From NCBI GenBank assembly GCA_027068415.1, contig JAMOTD010000009.1, positions 285,516 through 349,515 on the forward strand: 64,000 nucleotides of DNA. The letters run 5' to 3'. The position numbers and the translations under genes are program-made. The notes beneath the pieces are model-generated. The model did not search any database. It saw only the letters and a list, made by a program, of their open reading frames with translations, and was not told where the DNA came from. This document shows, one piece after another, positions 1 through 8,875 of the stretch. The stretch is from Desulfurobacteriaceae bacterium. Its GTDB lineage: Bacteria; Aquificota; Aquificia; Desulfurobacteriales; Desulfurobacteriaceae. Position 1 is the stretch's first letter, and each line of letters opens with the position of its first letter.

Positions 1-606
1 TTCGGGATAACGGTTCTCGGGTGGCTCTTGAGTAAGCCCCTCTCCCACCTCTTGGGGGTGGGTAAGTACCTTGACTCGGTCGTTGCCGTTTTCGGAGTTG
101 CCCTCCTCTTTATCTTTAAACTCATTAACTGGAGAGAGGTTGAGGAGGGGACAGACTGGGGAACCCTCTACCTCTTCGGAGGCGGGATTGCCCTCTCTCA
201 CTTCTTAAAAACTACCGGGGCGAGCAAGTTTATCGCCGGAGCTCTCATTGAGCTGATTTCGGGCTTCCCTCTCTTTTTACTGATTTTCTCTATTACCCTC
301 TTTATGATTTTCCTTACGGAGCTCATGAGCAATACTGCAACTGCCGCAATCTTTATACCCATTTTGATTTCCGCCGCCCACTCTCTCAACCTTCCTCCCC
401 ACCTCCTTGCCCTTCCTGCCGGAGTTGCGGCCTCCTGTGCCTTTATGCTTCCCGTTGCAACTCCGCCAAACGCAATCGTTTACGGGACGGGGGAGGTTAA
501 GCAGGGGAATATGCTGAGGGTGGGGCTGATTTTGAACCTTACCTTTGCCTTTGTAATTTCCCTCTTCTTTTTTTCTTTGGAACTTCTTGCTCTCATAGCA
601 TCCTAA
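1..606 (+). CDS. DASS/SLC13-family anion transporter, C-terminal part (5' end outside window)
   Basis: Frame open from nt 1 (FGITVLGWLLSKP...); SNTATAAIFIPI and FMLPVATPPNAIVYGTG motifs typical of DASS transporters. Confidence 0.85.
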   Translation, partial: FGITVLGWLLSKPLSHLLGVGKYLDSVVAVFGVALLFIFKLINWREVEEGTDWGTLYLFGGGIALSHFLKTTGASKFIAGALIELISGFPLFLLIFSITLFMIFLTELMSNTATAAIFIPILISAAHSLNLPPHLLALPAGVAASCAFMLPVATPPNAIVYGTGEVKQGNMLRVGLILNLTFAFVISLFFFSLELLALIAS

Positions 607-693
607 ATCTTTAGGGATTCCAATTTCAATCGAATTCTCTCCTCTGTTTAGTTTAACTGTATAATTATTGTTCTATAAGATAAGTTTAGAGGG

Positions 694-1791
694 ATGGAGA
701 TGTCAAACTGGTTTGAGGATTCTAAATCTCTTTTAGATCGAATAGATCAAATTAAAAAAGTGTGGAAGGTAATTCTTTCTATAGTTGTGGTTATTATAAT
801 TCTGATATTTATTTTAATTTATAATCTTATCCCTGAGGTAGACTTTGAAACTCTTAGTGTGCATGCGATAATATGGCTTCTCATGCTTATATTTATTTTT
901 CTGCCTGCGAGCGTTGTTTTTATTTTTTTGATTTTTGCACCAAAGGAATTGTTTGGCCTTCAATTTAAAGATTGGTTAAAGAAAGAGGCATCGGTAGATT
1001 TAATAATTATTGCTATTGTGTCTTTTATTGAGCTTCTTGTATTTGTTCATAATTGGAGTAAATCTGTACTTTATTTTTTAGTCTTTCAAATAATTTTTCA
1101 GTTTCTTTCAATCTTCGCATCTCTCTATCGCTTGAAAGAGAGAATTTTCAGGTTGATTCTATCATGGCTCCTTTTTATAATATCTCTTTCTCTTATGGTC
1201 ATTATTGTTAGCTTGATTACAGCACAATCTCATATACAATCTCACAGTTCTGGTAAAAACTTACTGCTTTTTATGATAATTTTCGTAATTTTCACAGTTT
1301 CTTTAGCTATAGCCATCCAGTATATAGAAAAAGGACAGAAAAAAGATTTAGGGATAATAGGGATAATTAATTTACTACAAGTTTCTGCTTTTATAGTTCT
1401 ATTCCTCTTATGGGGTGGTGCAGATGCTCTTGCTTTGTTACTTCGCTCAACAGGGCTGGGTGATATATATGTTGTAGTTGTTTCTGAAAAGAAAGTTTTT
1501 AGTTATAAGGCTATTTATCTTGGAGGAGATATTATTCTTGACGCGGCTGAGCCTTGCTGTGATGGGAGAGAAAGTTATCCCCAAAAAACTATACTGATAC
1601 TTCCAAAAGCAAAAATAGAAGAAATATGGAAATTTCCTAACAAAAATATATGTTGTGAGGTATGGAAAACATACTTTCAGTCAAGCTCCAATTTTCCCCA
1701 AGTTCCAGTCCTCAGGATAGCAACAAAACATAGAAGCTCTCTGTCAGAGCCAAACTTAGGAATATCAGATAAATCTTCAAAAAAAGACTAA
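694..1791 (+). CDS. Hypothetical polytopic membrane protein with soluble C-terminal domain
   Basis: 365 aa ORF, roughly 7-8 hydrophobic segments, then a Cys-containing soluble tail; markedly AT-rich relative to neighbours. Confidence 0.75.
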   Translation: MEMSNWFEDSKSLLDRIDQIKKVWKVILSIVVVIIILIFILIYNLIPEVDFETLSVHAIIWLLMLIFIFLPASVVFIFLIFAPKELFGLQFKDWLKKEASVDLIIIAIVSFIELLVFVHNWSKSVLYFLVFQIIFQFLSIFASLYRLKERIFRLILSWLLFIISLSLMVIIVSLITAQSHIQSHSSGKNLLLFMIIFVIFTVSLAIAIQYIEKGQKKDLGIIGIINLLQVSAFIVLFLLWGGADALALLLRSTGLGDIYVVVVSEKKVFSYKAIYLGGDIILDAAEPCCDGRESYPQKTILILPKAKIEEIWKFPNKNICCEVWKTYFQSSSNFPQVPVLRIATKHRSSLSEPNLGISDKSSKKD

Positions 1792-1891
1792 TGTTAGGTT
1801 TTTCTATGTTGTGATTATTAAGGATGAAAAGATAGCTTTTACAGTGTTGGACTTCTATTATCCTATCAGACCCCACTGCTTATCTTTTAAG

Positions 1892-1978
1892 TGGTGCCCG
1901 GGGCGGGATTTGAACCCGCACGGCCTCGCGGCCACAGGATCCTGAGTCCTGCGCGTCTGCCAATTCCGCCACCCGGGC
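1892..1978 (-). tRNA. tRNA-Leu (anticodon CAG), CCA encoded
   Basis: Reverse complement GCCCGGGTGGCGGAATTGGCAGACGCGCAGGACTCAGGATCCTGT...GGGTTCAAATCCCGCCCCGGGCACCA; class II variable arm. Confidence 0.97.
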
Positions 1979-2058
1979 TTTTTTTTTGCAAACTATAATA
2001 TAGTCAAATTCCTTCTCTTTGACTATATTGGCTATTAACTTTACTTCGGGAGGGAGAG

Positions 2059-2778
2059 ATGGAAAGGTTAACAATCGTTTACGATAACAGGGCCGTTGAG
2101 CCTTTTAAGGCCGACTGGGGTTTCTCTGCCTTAATTGAGCTTGAGGAGCAGACAATCCTCTTTGATACGGGGGCAAAGCCCGAAATTCTTGAGCACAACT
2201 TAAAGTGCGCCGATTTTCCCGTAGAGGAGGTTAACGCGGTCTTTATCTCCCACAACCACTGGGACCACGTCGGAGGCCTTCCTCTTGTTATTGAAAAGGG
2301 AGACCACTTTGAGCTCTACATTCCCGAGCCCGACTGCTACGAGTACGAGGATAAACTCCCCGAAAAAGTTGTCTGCGTTCCCGTTGCCGCCCCTACGTAC
2401 CTTACCGAGAGGGCAATTTCAACGGGGATTATGCCGACGGGTTTGGAGCTCCCCGAGTACGAGCAGGCCTTAATAATCACTACCCAGATGGGTCCCGTTC
2501 TCGTTGTTGGCTGCTCCCACCCGGGAATAGTTGAGATTGCAAAGAGGGCGGTTTCAATAGTCGGAGAAACCCTCTTTTTAACTGTCGGGGGCTTTCACCT
2601 CTACAAGTCTACGAGGGAGGAGATAGAGGAAGTTGCCAGGGAGCTTGCCCGCTTTACCCGTTTCGTTGCCCCCTGCCACTGTACCGGGGAGCTCGGAATA
2701 GAGGTTTTCGCCGAGGTTTTCGGAGATAACTTTATAGATGCAAAGGCCGGAGTTGAAATCCCCTTAGAGGAGGAGTAG
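2059..2778 (+). CDS. MBL-fold metallohydrolase (dihydropteroate-synthase-related MBL type)
   Basis: HNHWDHVGG and GCSHPGI motifs. Confidence 0.85.
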   Translation: MERLTIVYDNRAVEPFKADWGFSALIELEEQTILFDTGAKPEILEHNLKCADFPVEEVNAVFISHNHWDHVGGLPLVIEKGDHFELYIPEPDCYEYEDKLPEKVVCVPVAAPTYLTERAISTGIMPTGLELPEYEQALIITTQMGPVLVVGCSHPGIVEIAKRAVSIVGETLFLTVGGFHLYKSTREEIEEVARELARFTRFVAPCHCTGELGIEVFAEVFGDNFIDAKAGVEIPLEEE

Positions 2779-4125
2779 ATGTTTGACGCTTTAGCCGAGA
2801 GAGTTCAGTCTGTAATAGAGAAAATCGGCAGAAAAGGGAGAATAGACCAGGAGACCCTTGAGAAGGGCTTAAGGGAGATAAAGCTGGCCCTCTTAGAGGC
2901 CGACGTTAACTATAGAGTTGTCTCAAAGTTTATAAAAGACATTAAAGAGAAAGCCCTCGGAGCAGAGGTTATTAAGGGGGTCAACCCGGCGCAACAGCTC
3001 GTAAAAATCGTTCACGACGAGCTTGTTGAGGCCCTCGGAGGGGATGCTGCGAAGTTAGAGCTTAAGGGTAAGCCCGCCGTTATCCTTTTAATCGGTCTTC
3101 AGGGTTCGGGTAAGACTACCACGGCGGCAAAGTTGGCAAACTACCTCAAGAAGCAGGGTAAAAGGGTTTTAATGACCTCCGCCGACGTTTACAGGCCTGC
3201 GGCAATGCTCCAGCTTAAGAAGTTGGGGGATAAAATCGGCGTTCCCGTCTTCCTTGAGGAGGGGGAAAAGGACGCCGTCAAGATAGCCAAAGACGCCCTA
3301 AAGAAGGCCAAAGAGGAGAACTACGACGTTCTTATAGTTGATACTGCCGGTAGGCTTCACATAGACCAGGAGCTCCTTGACGAGGCCAGAAGGATTAAGG
3401 AGGAGATAAACCCCGACGAGACACTTTTCGTCATTGACTCAATGACCGGTCAGGAGGCAGTAAACATAGCCAAGGCCTTTGACGAGGCCGTCGGAATGAG
3501 CGGAATAATCCTAACGAAAATGGACTCCGACGCCCGGGGAGGTGTAGCCCTATCCGTTAAAGGGGTTACGGGTAAGCCCATAAAGTTTGCCGGAGTCGGC
3601 GAGAAGATAGAGGACTTTGAGCCCTTCTACCCCGACAGGGTTGCCTCAAGAATTCTCGGGATGGGAGACATAGTTTCGCTGGTTGAGAAGGCTCAGGAGG
3701 TTATAGACGAGAGGGAAGCCCTCTCAATGCAGGAGAAACTCCTCTCCGGCGAGTTTACCTTGGAGGACTTCCGTCAGCAGCTCAAGATGATACAGAGGCT
3801 CGGCCCCCTTCACCAGATAATCAGGATGATACCGGGGCTCGGAAGCCAGAAAATGTTAAAACAGCTCCAGCAGGTTATAGACGATAAGAAGCTAAAGAGG
3901 ATTGAGGCCATAATAAACTCAATGACTCCTGAAGAGAGGAGGAACCACGCAATAATAAATGCAAGCCGTAAGAGGAGAATTGCAAGGGGTAGCGGAACGA
4001 GCGTTAAGGAGGTTGACGCCCTCTTAAAGCAGTTCGTTCAGGCCAAGATGGCAATGAAGCAGATGAGGAAGATGCAGAAGAAAATGGCAAAGAAGGGTGG
4101 GAGGTTTCCCTTCCCCTTTATGTAG
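2779..4125 (+). CDS. ffh: Signal recognition particle protein Ffh
   Basis: GLQGSGKTTTAAKLA, DTAGRLH, Met-rich C-terminus. Confidence 0.98.
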   Translation: MFDALAERVQSVIEKIGRKGRIDQETLEKGLREIKLALLEADVNYRVVSKFIKDIKEKALGAEVIKGVNPAQQLVKIVHDELVEALGGDAAKLELKGKPAVILLIGLQGSGKTTTAAKLANYLKKQGKRVLMTSADVYRPAAMLQLKKLGDKIGVPVFLEEGEKDAVKIAKDALKKAKEENYDVLIVDTAGRLHIDQELLDEARRIKEEINPDETLFVIDSMTGQEAVNIAKAFDEAVGMSGIILTKMDSDARGGVALSVKGVTGKPIKFAGVGEKIEDFEPFYPDRVASRILGMGDIVSLVEKAQEVIDEREALSMQEKLLSGEFTLEDFRQQLKMIQRLGPLHQIIRMIPGLGSQKMLKQLQQVIDDKKLKRIEAIINSMTPEERRNHAIINASRKRRIARGSGTSVKEVDALLKQFVQAKMAMKQMRKMQKKMAKKGGRFPFPFM

Positions 4126-4185
4126 CCTTGAACTAAATTAGTTTTGGAATAAAATTACCCATCAAAACTTTAAAGGAGGAGAGCC

Positions 4186-4416
4186 TTGGTTAAGATAAGG
4201 CTTAAGAAGATGGGAAGGAAGAAGCTCCCTATCTACAAGATAGTTGTTGCCGAGGCCATGTCAAAGAGGGACGGAAGGGCAGTTGACATTCTCGGAACTT
4301 ACAACCCTAAGTCAAAGAAGCTCCAGCTTGACATTGAAAAGGTAAAGGAGTGGCTCAGCAAGGGAGCGGAGCCGACGCCCAGAGTTGCTTCACTAATTAA
4401 GAAGGTTCTTCAGTAA
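4186..4416 (+). CDS. rpsP: 30S ribosomal protein S16 (TTG start)
   Basis: MVKIRLKKMGRKKLPIYKIVVAEAMSKRDGR. Confidence 0.97.
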   Translation: MVKIRLKKMGRKKLPIYKIVVAEAMSKRDGRAVDILGTYNPKSKKLQLDIEKVKEWLSKGAEPTPRVASLIKKVLQ

Positions 4417-4427
4417 GGAGGTAGGAG

Positions 4428-4667
4428 ATGTCTGCACTCAAGGAGATGGTAGAGTGCGTAGCAAAGAGGCTCGTTGACAACCCCGACCAGGTTCAGGTAA
4501 CCGAAACTGAGGGTGAAAGGACAATCGTTATTGAGCTAAAGGTTGCACCTGCAGACCTCGGTAAGGTAATCGGAAAACAGGGTAGAACCGCAAAGGCTTT
4601 AAGAACTCTCCTTTCGGCGGCTGCTACAAAGATGGGTAAGAGGGCTGTTCTTGAAATTATTGAGTAG
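4428..4667 (+). CDS. khpA: KH-domain RNA-binding protein KhpA
   Basis: [20 protein letters not shown]; directly follows rpsP. Confidence 0.92.
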   Translation: MSALKEMVECVAKRLVDNPDQVQVTETEGERTIVIELKVAPADLGKVIGKQGRTAKALRTLLSAAATKMGKRAVLEIIE

Positions 4668-4678
4668 CCTTAATTAAA

Positions 4679-4698
4679 GGGGTAGCGGCCGCTACCCC
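4679..4698. terminator. Perfect 20-bp palindrome between convergent genes, probable intrinsic terminator
   Basis: GGGGTAGCGGCCGCTACCCC; on the minus strand followed by TTTAATTAA. Confidence 0.65.
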
Positions 4699-5261
4699 AT
4701 CTGCCTCAACCTCTCAAATACTTCATCTGCCGTCTGTCCCTTCCCAACAAAGAAGGAATCAATCTTAAAGTTAATTAGGACGTTCCTCGCACTGTAGGTT
4801 TTTGCCTTCAAGTTGAGGAGCATCGTTTCAAGCCTCTTTAAAATCGTATCAAGGTCCCCCTTGTTCTTGAGAGGGAATATTATTCCGAGAGAAGAGTCGT
4901 CAAGCATAAAGAGCATGTCGTAAGGCCTAATGTGGCCGTCAATGTAAGTGGCAATGTAGTTTGTTATTGAGCGCCTGTCGGTTTCGGGGATATCCCCGAT
5001 TAAGGAGAGCTTAATCCCCACGCAGGCAAGCCCCTCTTCACTTACGTAGTTCATTCTCTCAATGAGCCTGCAAATTCTTTGTTTAACGAACTTAGCCTTG
5101 GGTATGTAGGACTCTTTGTCAACCAGACTTCTGTACTCCTCAAGTTCCTTCTCAAGGAGCTCTAAAAGGTACTCAACCTCGTCAAGCTCTTTCAGACTCT
5201 CCTTTAAGAGCCTAAAGGCCTGCTTGATTTTTGTAATTCCCGCGTTTCTCTCTGCTCCCAC
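4692..5261 (-). CDS. Protein with degenerate GGDEF-like domain
   Basis: N-terminal coiled coil, then YDMLFMLDDSSLGIIFPL at the position of the GGDEF active-site hairpin. Confidence 0.6.
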   Translation of the reverse strand: MGAERNAGITKIKQAFRLLKESLKELDEVEYLLELLEKELEEYRSLVDKESYIPKAKFVKQRICRLIERMNYVSEEGLACVGIKLSLIGDIPETDRRSITNYIATYIDGHIRPYDMLFMLDDSSLGIIFPLKNKGDLDTILKRLETMLLNLKAKTYSARNVLINFKIDSFFVGKGQTADEVFERLRQMG

Positions 5262-5281
5262 CTTTCCCCCGAGTTTAAGGT

Positions 5282-5944
5282 TTACTTGAAAATCTCGTCC
5301 TTATCGGGCACTTTTGCCCAGTCTTCAAGGAACCTCTCTATTCCTATGTCCGTTAACGGATGTTTTGCCAGCTGTCTTATAACCTTGAACGGAATCGTTG
5401 CAATGTCTGCCCCAATCAGTGCGGCCTGAAGGACGTGCTGGGGGTGTCTTATGCTTGCAACAATTATCTCGGTATCAAACATGTAGTTATCGTAAATCTG
5501 GACAATCTGCTCAATAAGCTCCATTCCGTTGTGGCCGATGTCGTCAAGCCTTCCCACGAAGGGAGAGACGTAAGTTGCTCCCGCCTTTGCCGCCAACATT
5601 GCCTGAAGGGGAGAGAAAACGAGGGTTACGTTTGTCTTGATTCCCTCCTCTGAGAGGATTTTAACCGCCTTTAGGCCTTCCGTTGTCATGGGTATCTTTA
5701 TTACTACGTTTTCGCCGAGCTTTGAAAGGATTCTCGCCTCGTCAACCATTCCCTGAGTGTCAAGGCTTACCACTTCAAGGCTTACGGGGCCCGGAACCAG
5801 CTCAACTATCTCCTTCGCAACTTCCATAAAGGGCCTTCCCGTCTTTGAAATCAGGGTCGGGTTCGTTGTAACTCCGTCAACCATTCCCATCTCAAGGGCT
5901 TCTTTAATCTCGTTGACGTCGGCAGTATCAATGAAGAACTTCAC
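5282..5944 (-). CDS. tal: Transaldolase (TalC/Fsa type)
   Basis: [34 protein letters not shown]. Confidence 0.96.
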   Translation of the reverse strand: MKFFIDTADVNEIKEALEMGMVDGVTTNPTLISKTGRPFMEVAKEIVELVPGPVSLEVVSLDTQGMVDEARILSKLGENVVIKIPMTTEGLKAVKILSEEGIKTNVTLVFSPLQAMLAAKAGATYVSPFVGRLDDIGHNGMELIEQIVQIYDNYMFDTEIIVASIRHPQHVLQAALIGADIATIPFKVIRQLAKHPLTDIGIERFLEDWAKVPDKDEIFK

Positions 5945-6440
5945 CTGAAACCTCCTTTACCGTTTTTGTTATCTTTTCTCCCAGTAGAGAGTCTATTTTA
6001 AGGCTACCGCTCTTTATTTGAATTATCAGTATAGTTACAAGTGCAAGTATAACAAAAACCTCGCCCAGTTTTCCCGTTTTAAAGAGTTTCAGAGAAAGCC
6101 TCGGGTAGTATCCCGTTTTGTAGGGTATGCCAAGGGGAGTTAAGGCGTCAAGTAGAAGGTGTGAAGCGTAGCCGGAGGTAAAGGAGAGGAGGTAAATGCC
6201 CAGCTGGTAGTTTATAAAGTCCTTAACCGCTATAGAGATTAAAAGCAGGATGGGAACGATTAAGATGTGATGGGTTATTCCCCTGTGGCTGTTAAAGAGG
6301 GTTCTGTTCTGCCTGAACTTAGGGAGACCCTTCTTAAGGTCAACGTCGGGAATGAGAGCTCCCACGACAGCCGGCAGAACCGGTAGCTTTAGGGCAGAGG
6401 CAAGAACAATTGCTCCGATTACGTGGGTTCCTGCAGTCAT
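5928..6440 (-). CDS. YdjM/DUF457-like membrane-bound metal-dependent hydrolase
   Basis: THVIGA...ALIPDVD...HRGITHH...[10 protein letters not shown]. Confidence 0.85.
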   Translation of the reverse strand: MTAGTHVIGAIVLASALKLPVLPAVVGALIPDVDLKKGLPKFRQNRTLFNSHRGITHHILIVPILLLISIAVKDFINYQLGIYLLSFTSGYASHLLLDALTPLGIPYKTGYYPRLSLKLFKTGKLGEVFVILALVTILIIQIKSGSLKIDSLLGEKITKTVKEVSGEVLH

Positions 6441-7087
6441 CTAAAAAGCCCCGAAATGAAGGGGTTTTCCTGGAGCTCCCTCTTTAGGGTTGTCGTCTCA
6501 CCGTGTCCGGTTATGAGGGTTGCTTCGTGGTTAACCTCGTTTAAAACCTTGAATATTGACTGCTTCAGCTTCGCGTAGTCGCTATTTGGAAAGTCGTACC
6601 TTCCTATGCTTCCCTTAAAAATCAGGTCTCCTACAACCGCCAGCTTCCCCTCTGGGCAGTAGAGGACTATGCTTCCGGGGGAGTGGCCGGGAGTGTGGAG
6701 AATTTTAAAAACTTTCTCTCCGAGTCTCAGCTCGTCCCCCTCGTCAACCGTCTCGTCGGGCTGGGGGGAGTACTCGGCCCCCGCCATCTGGCCTATTTCG
6801 CTCTCTGTCCAGAAGTTGAGGTCTTCTGCCGCCTGCGGGTGCATTACAAGTTTTGCCTCGGGGAAGAGGAGCTTTGCCCAGGAGTTTGCGGCCGTATGGT
6901 CAGGGTGCTCGTGGGTGTTTACTATGTACTTTACTTTGAGTCCCTTCCTCTCGGCAATCTCCTTTGCCTCCTCAACCGTTCTCCTGTCTGCCGGGTCAAC
7001 CAGCATTGCCTCTTTACTCTCCTCGTCCCAAATCAGGGCAGTGTTAACCAGAAAACTTCCGCCGGGAATTATTACCGCCTTCATCAC
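6437..7087 (-). CDS. MBL-fold hydrolase (glyoxalase II-like)
   Basis: NTHEHPDHTAAN, HTPGHSPGSIVLY, TGHGETTT. Confidence 0.93.
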   Translation of the reverse strand: MMKAVIIPGGSFLVNTALIWDEESKEAMLVDPADRRTVEEAKEIAERKGLKVKYIVNTHEHPDHTAANSWAKLLFPEAKLVMHPQAAEDLNFWTESEIGQMAGAEYSPQPDETVDEGDELRLGEKVFKILHTPGHSPGSIVLYCPEGKLAVVGDLIFKGSIGRYDFPNSDYAKLKQSIFKVLNEVNHEATLITGHGETTTLKRELQENPFISGLFR

Positions 7088-7653
7088 TCCTCTCCCAGGA
7101 TTATGAAGTCTGCAATCTCCTCAAGGTCTATGTACTCGTTCGCAGACTGGATTAGCTCCTTTGCCGTTATACTCTTAAACGAGATTACCTCTACTTTTAT
7201 ACCTTTTGCCTTTAAAAAGTTTATCAGGTCAACGAAGTCTCCGTCGCCGCTCATTAAGACCACAACGTCAACCTTGCCGTTTTCGGCCATTGCAATTGCG
7301 TCTATTGCAATTCCCATGTCCCAGTCGGCCTTGTACTCAACTCTATCCCAGTTATAGAATTTTTTGGGCTCTTTAAGTTTTACTTCGTATCCGATGCTCC
7401 TTAAAACGTGGATGAAGCCGTCTTGATTTACCCTCTCAAGGTCAACGAGGTAAGCTATAGCCCTATAAAGCTGCCTGCCTCTTACGGCTACCTTAAGGAG
7501 TTTCTTAAAATCAACCCTCTTACTGAGGGAGTTTCTTGCACCGTAGTAGATGTTTTGCATGTCAACAAAAACAGCTACTTGTAGGTTTTGTAGTTTTCTA
7601 TCTCTTTCAATTAGCTCTTGTATTTTCAACTGAACCTCCCTGAGCAATGTCAC
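7084..7653 (-). CDS. NYN domain (LabA/DUF88) putative RNase
   Basis: VAVFVDMQNIYYGAR...KADWDMGIAIDA...VVLMSGDGDFVDLI. Confidence 0.92.
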   Translation of the reverse strand: MTLLREVQLKIQELIERDRKLQNLQVAVFVDMQNIYYGARNSLSKRVDFKKLLKVAVRGRQLYRAIAYLVDLERVNQDGFIHVLRSIGYEVKLKEPKKFYNWDRVEYKADWDMGIAIDAIAMAENGKVDVVVLMSGDGDFVDLINFLKAKGIKVEVISFKSITAKELIQSANEYIDLEEIADFIILGEE

Positions 7654-8872
7654 AGGTGTAAAAGCTCCAGACTGCTAAAGGCGGCTCACAGTAAGGGTTT
7701 TTGGAAAGCTCCCCTATGAATCTATTTAACTCCTCTTCTGTTATCAGTTTCATTCCTATGTTGTAGGCCGAAAGGGCGTAAATTACCCCTTTCCCGAGGG
7801 GAAGGTTGTTAACCGCTATACAGTCAACCCCTTCCTTTGCGAGGAACTCAACAAGCTCAATGCACTTTCCGAACTTCAGGTTAACGGCCGGGTTTTTTAT
7901 TCTCTTAACCTCTTTTAGCTTCCCGCTCTCATTCTTCAAGATTAAAATCTCCGGGCACTCGGCAAACCTTCCGCAGACCTTGTCTCCGTCAACGGGAACC
8001 GCAAAGAGCCTCTCCTTCTTCTCAACGGGCTCAAAGTGGATAATGATTTTCTCTATGAAGGGGTGCTCCCTCTTTACCTTGGCCTCAACCTCGTGGACTA
8101 TGTTGTGGGCCTTCTCAAGGTCGTTTGTAAGAACCGAGACCTCGGCCTCAATAAACTTGTAGCTTCCCGAGCTCCTGCCGGTTATGCTCTTAACCTCTGA
8201 AACGAGGGGGTGGGAGAGGATTGTCTCCTTTATGTCGTCAAGGGTTTCCTTGTCAATTGAGGCGTCAAGTAGGACTTTTAAGGCCTCAACCATAATCTCG
8301 TAGCCTGCATGGAAGACGAGGAGGACGATTACCACTACGGCAACCTTTTCAACAACCGGGAAGCCGAAGTAGTTTCCGAGAATTCCCGCTAAAACGACGA
8401 TTGACGAGAGCATGTCGGTCTTTACGTGCTCCGAGTCGGCTATGAGGCTTGGGGAGTTGAGCTCCTCTCCCTTCTTTCTCTCGTACCTTGAAAAGAGGTA
8501 AGTAATTAAAATCGTCAGGATTACCGCTCCGAGTGCTACGGGAAGGTTCTTTACCCTTATTACCTTTTCAGAAAAGAGGGTCTCTTTGACTATCTCGTAG
8601 CCTGCAAAGAAGATTGCAAAGGCGCTTACAAGTGAGATTATGTTCTCAACCTTGTAAAGACCGTAGGGAAAACCCTTTACCTTCATATTGGATATGACTA
8701 TCCCTGCGTAGACCGACAGTGAGGCTGCAAGGTCTGCAAGGGAGTGAATTCCGTCTGCCAAGAGGGCCGCCGAGCCCGATAGGGCTCCTGCTACGATTTT
8801 TAAAACAGAGAGGAATAGGTTAACGAGTATTGAGCAGAGAGCTATTCTCTTTTTCTCCTTTACGATTTCCAT
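7607..8872 (-). CDS. Cation diffusion facilitator transporter with C-terminal NifX/NafY-like domain
   Basis: SAALLADGIHSLADLAASLSVYAG (CDF) and LFAVPVDGDKVCGRFAECPEILIL...VDCIAVNNLPLGKGVIYALSAYNI (dinitrogenase Fe-Mo cofactor-like). Confidence 0.88.
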   Translation of the reverse strand: MEIVKEKKRIALCSILVNLFLSVLKIVAGALSGSAALLADGIHSLADLAASLSVYAGIVISNMKVKGFPYGLYKVENIISLVSAFAIFFAGYEIVKETLFSEKVIRVKNLPVALGAVILTILITYLFSRYERKKGEELNSPSLIADSEHVKTDMLSSIVVLAGILGNYFGFPVVEKVAVVVIVLLVFHAGYEIMVEALKVLLDASIDKETLDDIKETILSHPLVSEVKSITGRSSGSYKFIEAEVSVLTNDLEKAHNIVHEVEAKVKREHPFIEKIIIHFEPVEKKERLFAVPVDGDKVCGRFAECPEILILKNESGKLKEVKRIKNPAVNLKFGKCIELVEFLAKEGVDCIAVNNLPLGKGVIYALSAYNIGMKLITEEELNRFIGELSKNPYCEPPLAVWSFYTCDIAQGGSVENTRAN

Positions 8873-8875
8873 CTC

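Noticed and set aside
1880-2074. 64-aa minus ORF containing VAELADAQDSGSCGREAVRVQIPPRAP
   Set aside because: Spurious translation of the tRNA-Leu gene
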